Source: Paenibacillus farraposensis (GTDB lineage Bacteria; Bacillota; Bacilli; Paenibacillales; Paenibacillaceae). Taken from it: DNA of 64,000 bases. The notes beneath the pieces are model-generated. The model was not told the DNA's origin, did not search any database, and saw only the letters and a program-made list of their open reading frames with translations. Made by a program: the position numbers and the translations under genes. This document shows, piece after piece, positions 47,272 through 56,668 of the stretch; the stretch's first letter is position 1, and the number at the start of each line of letters is the position of its first letter. The stretch lies in contig NZ_JAFFQR010000011.1 in the NCBI RefSeq assembly GCF_020736845.1, forward strand, positions 34,159-98,158. Reading direction: 5' to 3'.

Positions 47272-47507
47272 TGTATATTTCTTCGGAATCTGGGCCATAT
47301 TATGATTAGGCGGTACAACAGAGAGGTGTGGTTCCGTTGGACAACGTAGCCGGACAAACTGTTAGGAGATCCATTCAAAGCATTAGAAGCGTTAGGTTTG
47401 TGTAAAAAGGACACTGTCTTTTCAACACTGGTATTGCTTGTAAATACACCGAGTTTCGTGATGTGATTGGACAGATCGTATCCTGTTAAAAATGTACCGC
47501 CTACGAT
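47272..47507 (+). other. stretch without a gene ending in a terminator
   Basis: No ORF of convincing length. A 26-codon frame opens at GTG 47328 with a weak GAGAGG in front. The strong terminator that follows (47508-47528) has no obvious gene, so a short RNA or a long 3' end of the yjzC-like transcript is possible. Confidence 0.35.
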
Positions 47508-47528
47508 GGAGGGCCTTTGAGGTCCTCC
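47508..47528 (+). terminator. Rho-independent terminator
   Basis: GGAGGGCC (47508-47515), loop TTTGA, GGTCCTCC (47521-47528), then TTTGTTGTATT. One G-T pair in an 8-base stem. Confidence 0.78.
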
Positions 47529-47638
47529 TTTGTTGTATTATCAGACTTTTTGCATATACTGGTAAAATTCATATTAATTCTGCTCCTTCTGCTAGAATAT
47601 ATCCAAGTACAGAGACTTACAATAACGGAGGTTTAAAA

Positions 47639-47956
47639 ATGAGTTATTCCCGAATTTTAAAATGGATATCAGGCATATTCGAATTGGTGTTTGCTGTACC
47701 GATTGTGGGAGGGGCCATTGTCATAGGGACAGGTTATTCAGCTCTGGGCTTCATGTTAATCCTGCATGCAGTGACACTCATCCTGTCTTTACGCAATCAG
47801 GAGGCGATCTATGGCTCTGTATGGGGGATACTCACTTCATTGCTTGCCTGGATTCCCATCATCGGCTGGGTTCTCCATTTAATTGCAGCGATCCTTCTAA
47901 TGATCTCCGGTTCGAAAAAAACAAAACGCTATCATTATCCTCCGAACCAGCTTTAA
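47639..47956 (+). CDS. small integral membrane protein
   Basis: 105 residues from ATG 47639, which follows CGGAGG; the frame extends upstream but without a start signal. Three hydrophobic segments (about 10-35, 39-60, 65-92: FELVFAVPIVGGAIVIGTGY, LGFMLILHAVTLILSL, WGILTSLLAWIPIIGWVLHL). Similar short proteins occur in Paenibacillus, without known function. The C-terminus is basic and polar (SGSKKTKRYHYPPNQL). Confidence 0.7.
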   Translation: MSYSRILKWISGIFELVFAVPIVGGAIVIGTGYSALGFMLILHAVTLILSLRNQEAIYGSVWGILTSLLAWIPIIGWVLHLIAAILLMISGSKKTKRYHYPPNQL

Positions 47957-47965
47957 CCATCAAAA

Positions 47966-48008
47966 AAACTTCTGGCAGCACTGATCTTTTCTGCTATCAG
48001 GAGTTTTT
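47966..48008 (+). terminator. terminator of the membrane-protein gene
   Basis: AAAACTTCTGGCAG pairs imperfectly with CTGCTATCAGGAGTTTT, with a bulge, followed by T-rich sequence. Confidence 0.65.
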
Positions 48009-48088
48009 TGGTGTATACAATTCCAAAAAAACAAAAATCTCTTATGCCCACAAGCATAAGAGATAGTTCAATTATCTAATGAAGTTAG

Positions 48089-48179
48089 TGGCGGAAAGAG
48101 TGGGATTCGAACCCACGCACGCCTCGCGACGCCTAACTGATTTCGAGTCAGCCCCCTTGGACCTCTTGGGTACCTTTCC
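48089..48179 (-). tRNA. tRNA-Ser(CGA)
   Basis: On the minus strand the cloverleaf reads GGAAAGG (acceptor), TACCCAAGAGGTCC (D arm), CTGACTCGAAATCAG anticodon arm with anticodon CGA, a long variable arm typical of serine tRNAs (TAGGCGTCGCGAGGCGTGC), GTGGGTTCGAATCCCAC (T arm), TCTTTCC, discriminator G, then an encoded CCA. It decodes UCG. Confidence 0.95.
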
Positions 48180-48255
48180 GCAGCAATAATTATTATATCA
48201 TCATTGCAACCATAATGCAAGCTGATTCTTGTCCATCATGATTCACCGTATCCAC

Positions 48256-48480
48256 TCACATGGTTTCCAAATTCTGATCGTCAGCATTGGATTTTGAGCG
48301 CAGCACCTTCTTCATATTCTTCTCGAACTTGGCGCGTGGAATCAGCACACTGTGCTGACAACCGACACATTTGATTCGAATATCCATCCCCATACGAATA
48401 ATTTCCATTTCATTTGTTCCGCAGGGATGCGGCTTTTTCATCTGCACAATATCCCCCAGTTCAAACGACTTACGCTCCAC
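48256..48480 (-). CDS. DUF951 protein (YyzM type)
   Basis: 74 residues from GTG 48480, which follows AAAGGAGGAGAGA; the longer ATG start at 48522 would lie inside the channel gene. DUF951 features: FELGDIVQMKKPHPCGTNEM, EIIRMGMDIRIKCVGCQHSV. The two Cys-x2-Cys-like points may bind zinc. The start overlaps the mscS stop by 11 bases, so the genes are coupled. Function unknown. This pairing with mscS is common in Bacillales. Confidence 0.82.
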   Translation of the reverse strand: MERKSFELGDIVQMKKPHPCGTNEMEIIRMGMDIRIKCVGCQHSVLIPRAKFEKNMKKVLRSKSNADDQNLETM

Positions 48481-49426
48481 TCTTCTCTCCTCCTTTATCT
48501 TCCTGGTTATCTTCTTTCTCAAAGGTTACTGCCGTCTCTAACTTAGCCTGACGAGAACGATGCTCCTCATCCTCCAAACTCTTCTTGATACTGTTCTGAA
48601 TATCACGTTCCACTACAGCCGCTGTATTCGGCATACACTCCGCCACAACACGAACAATATACTCCGATGTTGTCATGGACTGAACTCCCAGTACATCCGG
48701 TATATTCAGCACCTGTGCATTAGACTCCTCAATTCCCCGGATTGCTTGTTTGACCAGGCTAACCGCTTCTTCCAGGCTGCGCTCCGCCTTCATCGGTACA
48801 TCGACAACGGCCAATGCGTTGGACATGGAAAAGTTCGTAACCGTCGTAATTGAGCCGTTGGGCAAAATGTAGACCTCTCCTTTCCAACTCACCAGCCTGG
48901 TTGTACGCAGCCCAATCATCTCTACCGTTCCTTTGAAGGTTCCTGTCTGAATGACGTCTCCTACGGCAAACTGATCTTCAAAAATAATGAAAAATCCGGT
49001 AATTACATCCTTGACCAAGCTCTGTGCCCCAAAACCAACAGCTAGGCCAAGTACTCCAGCTCCGGCAATCAGCGGTCCGAGGTTAATTCCCATTTGCGAT
49101 AATACCAGCATTATCAAAATGAAATTGAAAACAATATTGGTTACATTCTTTAGAAGCTCCCCAACAGTCGTTAATCGCCTTGTATTTAATCGGAACCTGC
49201 CGCTATCTCCCTTTTGCTGCATGGACTTATCTATAATTTTATTAATAATCCGAATAAAGATACGTGTAATGATGAAGATAACAGCGATTTTCAAAATAAC
49301 AAACAAAAAGGTCGACCACATGTCCCCGTTTGCAATAAATTTCCATGCAACATCCTTCATGTGGATTGCACCCTTTACTACCTCGTCTGTGCCTGCATCG
49401 CCCTCCAGCAACTGCATAAAGGTCAT
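48470..49426 (-). CDS. MscS-type mechanosensitive channel
   Basis: 318 residues from ATG 49426 after AAGGAGG. Three N-terminal membrane segments (about 35-58, 89-112, and the pore helix GAGVLGLAVGFGAQSLVKDV). The beta domain follows (FAVGDVIQTGTFKGTVEMIG, LRTTRLVSWKGEVYILPNGS). The C-terminal vestibule is about 100 residues. It opens under membrane tension during hypo-osmotic shock. A YkuT-like small MscS. Followed by the DUF951 gene. Confidence 0.92.
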   Translation of the reverse strand: MTFMQLLEGDAGTDEVVKGAIHMKDVAWKFIANGDMWSTFLFVILKIAVIFIITRIFIRIINKIIDKSMQQKGDSGRFRLNTRRLTTVGELLKNVTNIVFNFILIMLVLSQMGINLGPLIAGAGVLGLAVGFGAQSLVKDVITGFFIIFEDQFAVGDVIQTGTFKGTVEMIGLRTTRLVSWKGEVYILPNGSITTVTNFSMSNALAVVDVPMKAERSLEEAVSLVKQAIRGIEESNAQVLNIPDVLGVQSMTTSEYIVRVVAECMPNTAAVVERDIQNSIKKSLEDEEHRSRQAKLETAVTFEKEDNQEDKGGEKSGA

Positions 49427-49638
49427 GCTGTTTCCTCCTTCAACCAGGAAACTTCCCTTCCTGCTTCCCGTATTTATTTCCTACTATAAGCTCATCAGCT
49501 GTTGTTATTCATACGACTATGAATAATCTACTTTCCCAAGTATAAAAACACAAACTTATCCATATACTAGCTACTACTACTATCTAAAGAATAAAAGCTA
49601 CCTCCACACACTCCATTACAGAGCGAAAGGAAGATAAT

Positions 49639-50244
49639 ATGACTCATCCATCTGACTTCATTCCAGGACAAGAACCCCTTAGCCTAAAAGTATCACACAC
49701 CGATCCCGGGATCCAATCAGCCATCATCCATCGTTTGCTGTTCCATCTGCATCAGGCACCGAGCTTGCAAAATATCGTCATCATCTGTATCGGCACCGAC
49801 CGTTCTACTGGAGATTGCCTGGGACCGCTTGTGGGTACAAATTTATCACGTTATAAGAGTCCCTTGTTCAACCTTTATGGAACATTGGATGAGCCTGTGC
49901 ACGCAATGAATCTGCAAACGACGCTCAACGACATATATGCCCGGTATGAACAGCCTTACATGATCGGCATCGATGCTTGTCTTGGACAAACCTCCAGTGT
50001 GGGGTGCATCCAGGTCGCGCAGGGTCCCCTTAAGCCCGGAGCAGGCGTAAATAAAGAATTACCGCCGGTCGGCGATATCCATTTGACAGGTATCGTTAAC
50101 GTCGGCGGCTTCATGGAATATTTCGTGTTGCAAAATACAAGACTAAATCTGGTAATGAAATTATCAGATATCATTGCTAGCAGCTTATACTCCGCGATTA
50201 AGGAGTGGCATTACCGTTCCGTCCTGCTTGCAGCGCAAGAGTAA
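49639..50244 (+). CDS. yyaC: spore protease YyaC
   Basis: 201 residues; ATG 49639 follows GAAAGGAAG. The germination-protease-like domain reads IVIICIGTDRSTGDCLGPLV and PYMIGIDACLGQTSSVGCIQ, with ELPPVGDIHLTGIVNVGGFM downstream, the YyaC signature (DUF1256/GPR-like). Expression in forespores is known for the family. It marks the organism as a spore former. Its last 47 bases overlap the DUF4446 gene on the other strand. Confidence 0.92.
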   Translation: MTHPSDFIPGQEPLSLKVSHTDPGIQSAIIHRLLFHLHQAPSLQNIVIICIGTDRSTGDCLGPLVGTNLSRYKSPLFNLYGTLDEPVHAMNLQTTLNDIYARYEQPYMIGIDACLGQTSSVGCIQVAQGPLKPGAGVNKELPPVGDIHLTGIVNVGGFMEYFVLQNTRLNLVMKLSDIIASSLYSAIKEWHYRSVLLAAQE

Positions 50245-50719
50245 CAGCTTCTTTCTCTTCAGGTGATAAGGAGTAGGATGATTGTGCCGCTTCCAGCGGC
50301 TTGGCATACACATAAGAACCATCCCGGTTGTATATACCGGTTAACACGATGCCATCCTGATTGTCATCTACAATAGCCATAGAAAAGCTCAGATCGCTTC
50401 CCCTTTCGCCAAAAGCATTATAACGCTTGATGCCTACATGTCCCTTTAGGCCAGTCAATTTGCTGCGTAGAGATTTCATGCTTGCACGATGGGCTGCCTG
50501 CTCATCCTCAATCGTATCCATCTGTACTTTCAAATCAATCAGCAGCGTTTCCAAATTTTCAACACCGCTGCCTGCCATCATGGTCTCATACTTTCGCCGC
50601 ATTTTCTTCAACTTTGCACCCTGCACAATAATAACAATCAACAGGAAAAGCAAAATGATGATGATCCCTGCAACGATTCCTGCAAGCTGTTCCATAATTA
50701 GTCCATTCAATTCAACCAT
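50198..50719 (-). CDS. DUF4446 membrane protein (YyaB type)
   Basis: 173 residues. An N-terminal membrane segment (about 9-34, AGIVAGIIIILLFLLIVIIV) is followed by a coiled coil (about 40-90) and the DUF4446 region: VGIKRYNAFGERGSDLSFSM, IVDDNQDGIVLTGIYNRDGS, YVYAKPL. Function unknown, but it lies beside noc-parAB in most Bacillales. Its 3' end overlaps yyaC by 47 bases. Confidence 0.88.
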   Translation of the reverse strand: MVELNGLIMEQLAGIVAGIIIILLFLLIVIIVQGAKLKKMRRKYETMMAGSGVENLETLLIDLKVQMDTIEDEQAAHRASMKSLRSKLTGLKGHVGIKRYNAFGERGSDLSFSMAIVDDNQDGIVLTGIYNRDGSYVYAKPLEAAQSSYSLSPEEKEAVTLALQAGRNGNATP

Positions 50720-50919
50720 ATGCTTGTTTCTACCCCTCTACCTCAAAAATCATGTTACTGCCATATCTTATATTTTATACGTTTGAGAACAGCGAAACAA
50801 ATAACAGGAGGCTATTAGTATATCCATCAATAGCATTCTGATTTCTACAACTCCAGACAAAGCAAAGACATATCTCACTTTCTATTCTGCTCAAGGAGAC
50901 ATGTCCATATTGTCACAGA

Positions 50920-51762
50920 CTACTGCAATAGCTCCAGTAATCTTTCCAAATCCTGCTGGCTGTAATAATTCAATTCGATTTTGCCTTTATCTTTATTGTG
51001 CTTAATCTTCACGGTCGTTTTAAAACGCTCACGCAGGAACTCCTCCATGTGATCAATAAAGGGGTCCTTTTTTCGCACCTTGGTTTTGGTCTTCGCATCC
51101 CCAGGTCTGTGGTCCAATCGCTGTACGGCTTCCTCCAGTTCGCGCACACTCCACTGCTGCTCAATACATTGCAGTGCTAGCTGCTTCACTATGCTTGGAT
51201 CTTTGAGTCCGACAATGGCTCTGGCATGTCCCATAGATAATGTTCCACGTGAAACATGCTCCTTAACTTCCTCCGGTAAAGCGAGTAAGCGGAGAAAATT
51301 GGCAATATGTGAGCGTGATTTCCCCACTTTCATGGACAATTCTTCCTGTGTTAAGGAAAACTGGTCCATTAGCCCCTGATAAGCTACTGCCACTTCCATC
51401 GCATTTAAATTTTCACGTTGCAGGTTTTCAATCAAGGCAATTTCCATTACCTGCTGATCTGTAAAATTGCGAACAACTACAGGTATCGTTGGATTGCCGC
51501 AAAACTGGGACGCTCGAAAACGCCTTTCCCCTGCTATAATCTCATATCCTCTCAATACACTGCGTACAATAATGGGTTGGATCACACCGTGCTGACGAAT
51601 GGATTCGGCTAACTCTTTGATAGATTCATCATCAAATGTCTTTCGAGGCTGGTACGGGTTCGCACGCAACTGGCTAAGCGGAACGTCAACAACCTTATCC
51701 TCTTCATTGACTGTAAGGGAGGGAATGAGTGCATCCAGTCCTTTTCCCAACCGTTTACTCAT
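50920..51762 (-). CDS. parB: chromosome partitioning protein ParB (Spo0J)
   Basis: 280 residues from ATG 51762 (AAGGAAG upstream). N-terminal RLGKGLDALIPSL, then the CTP-binding/ParB box (VDVPLSQLRANPYQPRKTFD, VIQPIIVRS, IIAGERRFRASQF), the helix-turn-helix (YQGLMDQFSLTQEELSMKVG, RSHIANFLRLLALP) and a C-terminal dimer domain ending in LNYYSQQDLERLLELL. It clamps DNA at parS and loads SMC. The start overlaps the soj stop by eight bases. A parS-like site lies inside the gene at 51241. Confidence 0.95.
   Translation of the reverse strand: MSKRLGKGLDALIPSLTVNEEDKVVDVPLSQLRANPYQPRKTFDDESIKELAESIRQHGVIQPIIVRSVLRGYEIIAGERRFRASQFCGNPTIPVVVRNFTDQQVMEIALIENLQRENLNAMEVAVAYQGLMDQFSLTQEELSMKVGKSRSHIANFLRLLALPEEVKEHVSRGTLSMGHARAIVGLKDPSIVKQLALQCIEQQWSVRELEEAVQRLDHRPGDAKTKTKVRKKDPFIDHMEEFLRERFKTTVKIKHNKDKGKIELNYYSQQDLERLLELLQ
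51241..51256. other. parS-like site inside parB
   Basis: TGTTCCACGTGAAACA matches the consensus TGTTTCACGTGAAACA at 15 of 16 positions. parS sites near parB are usual, and in B. subtilis one lies inside spo0J. Confidence 0.8.
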
Positions 51763-52516
51763 AAGATACCACTTCCTTTGCCAACTCAATATATACCTCT
51801 GCCCCACGAGAGCGGGGATCATACGTAATAATGGACTGGCCATGCGATGGGGCTTCGCTAAGTCTTATATTGCGTGGAATAATCGTCTGATACACCTTGC
51901 TTTGAAAATACTTCTTCACTTCTTCAATTACTTGAATCCCCAGATTCGTGCGAGCATCAAACATCGTTAACAACACACCTTCAATTTGTAATGAGGTGTT
52001 TAAGTGCTTCTGTACTAATCGTACAGTATTTAATAGCTGACTTAATCCTTCTAATGCGTAATATTCACATTGAATCGGAATAATGACCGAATCGGAAGCC
52101 GTCAACGAATTGAGCGTCAAAATCCCCAACGATGGAGGGCAATCAATTAATATATAATCGTAATTATGCTTCACGAGCTGAAGTGACCTTTTTAATCTTA
52201 GCTCTCGAGATATGGTCGGCACCAGTTCGATCTCCGCACCTGCCAGCTGAATCGTTGCCGGAATAATATCCAGGCCCTCAATCTGTGTGCTAACAATCAC
52301 CTCACCAGGATCAACCTCGTTAATGAGTACATCATAAACGCAATTTGCCACATCCGCCTTATTGATACCTACACCGCTGGTTGTATTGCCTTGCGGGTCG
52401 ATATCCACGAGCAATACCCTTTTGCCGAGGGAAGCAAGCCCGGCGCCCAAATTCACGGAAGTAGTTGTTTTACCTACTCCGCCCTTTTGATTGGCTACGG
52501 CTATTATTTTTGACAC
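51755..52516 (-). CDS. parA: chromosome partitioning ATPase ParA (Soj)
   Basis: 253 residues. GTG 52516 is preferred because GAGGTGAATGAA precedes it and the Bacillus protein starts with the same MSKIIA-like sequence; an upstream GTG at 52525 is possible. Deviant Walker A NQKGGVGKTTTSVNLGAG, the Walker B segment IDCPPSLGILT and LIPIQCEYYALEG are clear. The ATPase positions ParB-parS complexes and modulates DnaA. It overlaps parB by eight bases. Confidence 0.95.
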   Translation of the reverse strand: MSKIIAVANQKGGVGKTTTSVNLGAGLASLGKRVLLVDIDPQGNTTSGVGINKADVANCVYDVLINEVDPGEVIVSTQIEGLDIIPATIQLAGAEIELVPTISRELRLKRSLQLVKHNYDYILIDCPPSLGILTLNSLTASDSVIIPIQCEYYALEGLSQLLNTVRLVQKHLNTSLQIEGVLLTMFDARTNLGIQVIEEVKKYFQSKVYQTIIPRNIRLSEAPSHGQSIITYDPRSRGAEVYIELAKEVVSYE

Positions 52517-52672
52517 TTCATTCACCTCATAATTTAATCGGAGTTCTGCTACATTCCATGATGCAAAATGCTCTACGGAGACGTTACTTAATCCTTAACT
52601 TACGGATAACGGCAATTTTATACAATAGAATACGAGTAATGCTGCGGTTGTATTGGGCGTTAGACAGAAAAA

Positions 52673-52689
52673 GCGGCAATTGCTGCCGC
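52673..52689 (-). terminator. noc terminator
   Basis: GCGGCA (52673-52678), loop ATTGC, TGCCGC (52684-52689); T run on the minus strand. Confidence 0.72.
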
Positions 52690-52706
52690 CTATACGCTGC
52701 ATCTCC

Positions 52707-53525
52707 CTACTTACGTTTGGGGATTTGGATGACAATCTCATAGTGATCCTCGTGATCGGATTCCTTGGTTTTGATATCCAGGCCTGAGCCAGACACCATA
52801 TCAATGGATTGACGAATCGTATTCAGCGCAAGCCGGACATCCTTGGTAAAGGAAATCCGCTTGGATTTCTTAATCGTTGACACTTGTTTATAAAAAGCAA
52901 CTCTCGCCTCAGTCTGCTTTACATTGAGCTCCTTGGAAATGACTTCATCTAGAACCTTTATCTGTAGCTCCTCGGTCTCTAATGACAATAACGCACGAGC
53001 ATGGCGTTCGGATACCTTCCGTTCCATTAGAGCCTCTTTCACTCGCTCTGGCAAATGAAGCAGTCGTATCTTGTTAGCAATGGTGGATTGGCTTTTGCCT
53101 AGCCGCTGAGCAAGACTCTCCTGTGTGAGTTGATGCAGATCAATCAGCTTCTGGTAAGCCACTGCTTCTTCTATCGCAGTCAGCCCTTCCCGCTGAAGGT
53201 TCTCAATCAACGCGATGGATGCAGCTTGTGAATCATTAAATTCACGAATAATGGCTGGAATCGTGTCCATCCCCAGCTTGGTAACAGCTCTCCAACGGCG
53301 TTCCCCTGCTATAATTTCATAATATCCATTACGGGAACGAACGACAATCGGCTGAATCACACCATGCGTCTTAATGGTCTGGCATAGCTCATCAATCTTC
53401 TCGTCGTCAAATATGGTACGGGGCTGATAAGGACTGCTGACAATGTTCCCTACAGGAAGTTGTTTTAATTCGTCCCCAGTGGATCGCTCCGTCAAACCAA
53501 ATAGCTTGGAAAATTGTTCTTTCAT
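52707..53525 (-). CDS. noc: nucleoid occlusion protein Noc
   Basis: 272 residues from ATG 53525 (MKEQFSKLFGLTERS, the Noc membrane-binding start). ParB box and HTH are like those of ParB (VIQPIVVRSRNGYYEIIAGE, RRWRAVTKLG; YQKLIDLHQLTQESLAQRLG, KSQSTIANKIRLLHLP). Noc binds CTP, forms membrane-linked complexes and blocks division over the nucleoid. It is a ParB paralogue, upstream of soj-parB as in Bacillus. The gap of about 190 bases to soj carries the terminator at 52673. Confidence 0.93.
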   Translation of the reverse strand: MKEQFSKLFGLTERSTGDELKQLPVGNIVSSPYQPRTIFDDEKIDELCQTIKTHGVIQPIVVRSRNGYYEIIAGERRWRAVTKLGMDTIPAIIREFNDSQAASIALIENLQREGLTAIEEAVAYQKLIDLHQLTQESLAQRLGKSQSTIANKIRLLHLPERVKEALMERKVSERHARALLSLETEELQIKVLDEVISKELNVKQTEARVAFYKQVSTIKKSKRISFTKDVRLALNTIRQSIDMVSGSGLDIKTKESDHEDHYEIVIQIPKRK

Positions 53526-53920
53526 TCCGTATAATACCACCTAATTTCATAATAGCACCATCACTAACAGCGCTTCGTGAAAAACAGTTCCTTACGCGGA
53601 TCTTGGACTCTTTATATATGAGACAACGCCGCAAGTGGATACACTCCACCCATTCTTCTGACCTTGTTGTCCCACTTCCCTATATGTATATCTGGATAAT
53701 CGGGTACGGGAAGCAGTCAACTTACATTCAAACGATTATCTCTATTCTATCACTTTTCCAGCCATAATCCTATCGTCTCTACCAGCTTTTCGGAAGGATC
53801 AGATAATAAATTGTCCCCTCGGTCAGCAGCTAGCTAATCCGCATTTTCCTTTTCACTACAAGAAACTGGCTACTGTATCTACAAAATTTCTATGTAAAAA
53901 TTGTATTCATCCATAAAAAA
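53526..53920. other. intergenic region between noc and rsmG
   Basis: About 395 bases with no gene. It presumably holds the noc promoter (unidentified) on the left and the rsmG terminator with parS on the right. No other structure recognised. Confidence 0.5.
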
Positions 53921-53949
53921 AGTGAATGTTTCACGTGAAACACTCACTT
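53921..53949 (-). terminator. rsmG terminator built around a parS palindrome
   Basis: The arms AGTGA (53921-53925) and TCACT (53944-53948) enclose the 16-base parS and are flanked by A and T runs on the two sides. On the minus strand the hairpin is followed by eight T. Confidence 0.82.
53927..53942. other. parS, perfect consensus
   Basis: TGTTTCACGTGAAACA, all 16 bases of the consensus. It lies just after rsmG, about 7.7 kb from the dnaA start. ParB nucleation and spreading from here would load SMC close to the origin. Confidence 0.95.
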
Positions 53950-53959
53950 TTTTTAACCT

Positions 53960-54682
53960 TTATACCAACGGTGATTTCAAAGGAGTACCCGGCTTGCGCG
54001 GATATTTCCGTGGTGTAGCTGCTCTTTTTTCAATAATAATCATATGTCTAACTGCATCTTCAACAGGTAGATGAAAGGCTTGAACATGTTTGATTCTCCC
54101 TTTTAACTCCTTCAAGCTGTAGGAAGCCTCCTTGATCTCCTCCGTTGGATCACTGCCCTTCATTGCGGCAAAATAGCCTCCTTCACGGACAAAAGGCAAA
54201 CAAAATTCATTCAGGACCGCTAGACGGGCAACAGCTCTGGCTGTAACCAGATCATAGTTATCACGGTATCCTGCTTTACGTCCTAATTCCTCAGCCCTGC
54301 TATGAATCAGTTCCACATTTTCCAAGCCTAACTGCTCTACCACATGCGCCAAAAACTGTATTCGTTTATTTAACGAATCCACAATGGTTAATTGAATATG
54401 CGGAAAACATATTTTTAAAGGAATGCCTGGGAAACCTGCCCCTGATCCAATGTCAGCCAAGCTTCCCACATCCTTTAACGGTACATAAAAGGCCAGTGAA
54501 AGAGAATCGTAAAAATGCTTCGTATACACTGCATCACGCTCTGTAATGCCTGTCAGATTCATTTTCTCATTCCACTCTACCAGCAGACGGTAATACGTTT
54601 CAAACTGCTCTAACTGGCTGTCCTGAATCACAATGCTATGCTCCGCCAGCCGCTGCTTAAATTGCTGTTGTATGGCGTCCAT
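53960..54682 (-). CDS. rsmG: 16S rRNA (guanine-527 N7)-methyltransferase
   Basis: 240 residues. The motifs LADIGSGAGFPGIPLKI (AdoMet), TIVDSLNKRIQFL, VTARAVARLAVLNEFCLP and the C-terminal extension are those of RsmG (GidB). It methylates G527 of 16S rRNA; loss gives low-level streptomycin resistance. The start coincides with the mnmG stop (ATGA-type overlap). Confidence 0.96.
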   Translation of the reverse strand: MDAIQQQFKQRLAEHSIVIQDSQLEQFETYYRLLVEWNEKMNLTGITERDAVYTKHFYDSLSLAFYVPLKDVGSLADIGSGAGFPGIPLKICFPHIQLTIVDSLNKRIQFLAHVVEQLGLENVELIHSRAEELGRKAGYRDNYDLVTARAVARLAVLNEFCLPFVREGGYFAAMKGSDPTEEIKEASYSLKELKGRIKHVQAFHLPVEDAVRHMIIIEKRAATPRKYPRKPGTPLKSPLV

Positions 54683-56571
54683 TATGACCCCCTTGCTGCC
54701 GTTACGCGGTTATAATGCTCCAGATACACCAGCAAAATGGAAATATCCGCTGGGGTCACACCGGATATACGGGATGCCTGACCAATCGACATCGGACGGA
54801 TTTTTTCAAGCTTCTGCTTCGCTTCAATAGCCAGACCTTGAACCTCATTGTAGGTAATATCCTCTGGAAGCTTCTTTTTCTCCATCTTTTGCAGACGTTC
54901 TACGTGCATTAATTGCTTTTCAATGTAGCCAGCATACTTGATTTGGATTTCTACCTGCTCCTGCTCTTCCTCAGTCAGAGCTACAGGTGAAGGCGAGATT
55001 TGTGCCACCTGTGCGTAGCTGATTTCTGGTCGACGCAGCACCGTCAACAAAGTCGTTCCATCTTGTACCGGTGCGGAACCGCTTTGCTCCAGCATTTCAT
55101 TCACATCAACCGGACGAACCTTCGCCAAGCGTAGACGCTCAATCTCCTGCTCTACCTTCTGTTTTTTATCTAAAAAGCGCTCATACCGTTCATCCGTTAT
55201 CAAGCCAATCTCATGTCCAATCGGCGTCAGCCGCAGATCTGCATTATCATGGCGCAACAACAAGCGATATTCCGCACGGGACGTCAACAGACGGTAAGGC
55301 TCATTCGTACCCTTGGTCACCAGATCGTCGATCAGAACCCCGATATAACCTTGGGAGCGATCGAGTATAACAGGCTCCATGCCCTGCACCTTGCGGGCCG
55401 CATTGATTCCTGCCATAATGCCTTGGCCTGCAGCTTCCTCGTAACCTGAGGTGCCGTTAATCTGACCTGCGGTGAACAAGCCAGGAATTTTTTTCGTTTC
55501 CAAAGTAGGCCACAATTGCGTAGGCACCATCGCATCATACTCAATAGCGTAGCCGTTACGCATCATTTCTACCTTTTCCAAGCCCGGAATGGTACGCAGC
55601 ATTGCTAGTTGCACATCCTCTGGCAAGCTGGTCGACAACCCCTGTACATAGTACTCAGATGTATTTTTACCCTCAGGCTCCAAAAAGATTTGGTGCTTCG
55701 GCTTATCACTGAAACGCACCACTTTATCCTCAATAGATGGGCAATAACGCGGCCCTGTTCCTTCAATCAGACCGGAGAACATCGGCGCACGATGCAAATT
55801 ATCATTAATAATCTGATGTGTTTCCACGGAAGTATACGTCAGCCAGCAAGGAAGCTGTTCATTATCCGAAGACTTCGTCTCATAGGAAAAAAACTGGGGT
55901 TTGTCATCACCCGGCTGAATTTCCGTTTTACTAAAATCAATCGTATCCTTATGCACTCGTGGCGGCGTGCCTGTCTTGAATCGAACGAGATCGAAGCCCA
56001 GCTCTCGCAAATGTTCCGACAATCTTACCGAAGGCTGCTGATTGTTGGGGCCACTCTCATACATCAGCTCACCCATAATGATTTTTCCACGCAAATAGGT
56101 GCCTGTAGTCAGCACAACTGCTTTGCTTCGGTACGCTGTGCCCGTCTTCGTAATCACACCTACGCAATGACCGTCTTCTATAATCAGCTCCTCCACCATA
56201 CCTTGGCGTAGAGTCAGATTGGGTTCCTTCTCCATCGTTTCCTTCATTGTATGCTGATAAGAGAACTTGTCGGCCTGTGCACGTAATGCGTGAACGGCTG
56301 GTCCTTTGCCTGTATTCAGCATGCGCATCTGGATAAATGTCTTGTCGATATTTCGACCCATTTCGCCACCCAGAGCGTCAATTTCCCGCACCACATGGCC
56401 TTTGGCCGGACCGCCAATCGATGGGTTGCAGGGCATAAACGCGATCATATCCAGATTAATCGTAATCATCAACGTACGACAGCCCATCCGGGCTGCTGCC
56501 AAGGCGGATTCTACACCCGCATGGCCTGCGCCTACGACAATTACGTCATAGTCGCCTCCTTGGTATCCCAT
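54682..56571 (-). CDS. mnmG: tRNA uridine-5-carboxymethylaminomethyl modification enzyme
   Basis: 629 residues. FAD-binding [17 protein letters not shown] at the start, [20 protein letters not shown], and the GidA sequence [16 protein letters not shown]-terminal helical domain. With MnmE it makes cmnm5U34 in some tRNAs and needs FAD, GTP and 5,10-methylene-THF. Followed by rsmG with a one-base overlap; mnmE upstream. Confidence 0.96.
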   Translation of the reverse strand: MGYQGGDYDVIVVGAGHAGVESALAAARMGCRTLMITINLDMIAFMPCNPSIGGPAKGHVVREIDALGGEMGRNIDKTFIQMRMLNTGKGPAVHALRAQADKFSYQHTMKETMEKEPNLTLRQGMVEELIIEDGHCVGVITKTGTAYRSKAVVLTTGTYLRGKIIMGELMYESGPNNQQPSVRLSEHLRELGFDLVRFKTGTPPRVHKDTIDFSKTEIQPGDDKPQFFSYETKSSDNEQLPCWLTYTSVETHQIINDNLHRAPMFSGLIEGTGPRYCPSIEDKVVRFSDKPKHQIFLEPEGKNTSEYYVQGLSTSLPEDVQLAMLRTIPGLEKVEMMRNGYAIEYDAMVPTQLWPTLETKKIPGLFTAGQINGTSGYEEAAGQGIMAGINAARKVQGMEPVILDRSQGYIGVLIDDLVTKGTNEPYRLLTSRAEYRLLLRHDNADLRLTPIGHEIGLITDERYERFLDKKQKVEQEIERLRLAKVRPVDVNEMLEQSGSAPVQDGTTLLTVLRRPEISYAQVAQISPSPVALTEEEQEQVEIQIKYAGYIEKQLMHVERLQKMEKKKLPEDITYNEVQGLAIEAKQKLEKIRPMSIGQASRISGVTPADISILLVYLEHYNRVTAARGS

Positions 56572-56668
56572 ACCTCTCTTACCTCCTTATACACTCCGGT
56601 CTTTACGCCGAATATGCTCTTGTTATATCTATAACGAGCAGGGCTTTTACCAGCCATGCCTGAATGTC

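Noticed and set aside
47328..47408. 26-codon frame VPLDNVAGQT... opening at GTG 47328
   Set aside because: Weak ribosome binding site and no family; reported only as part of the unexplained stretch.
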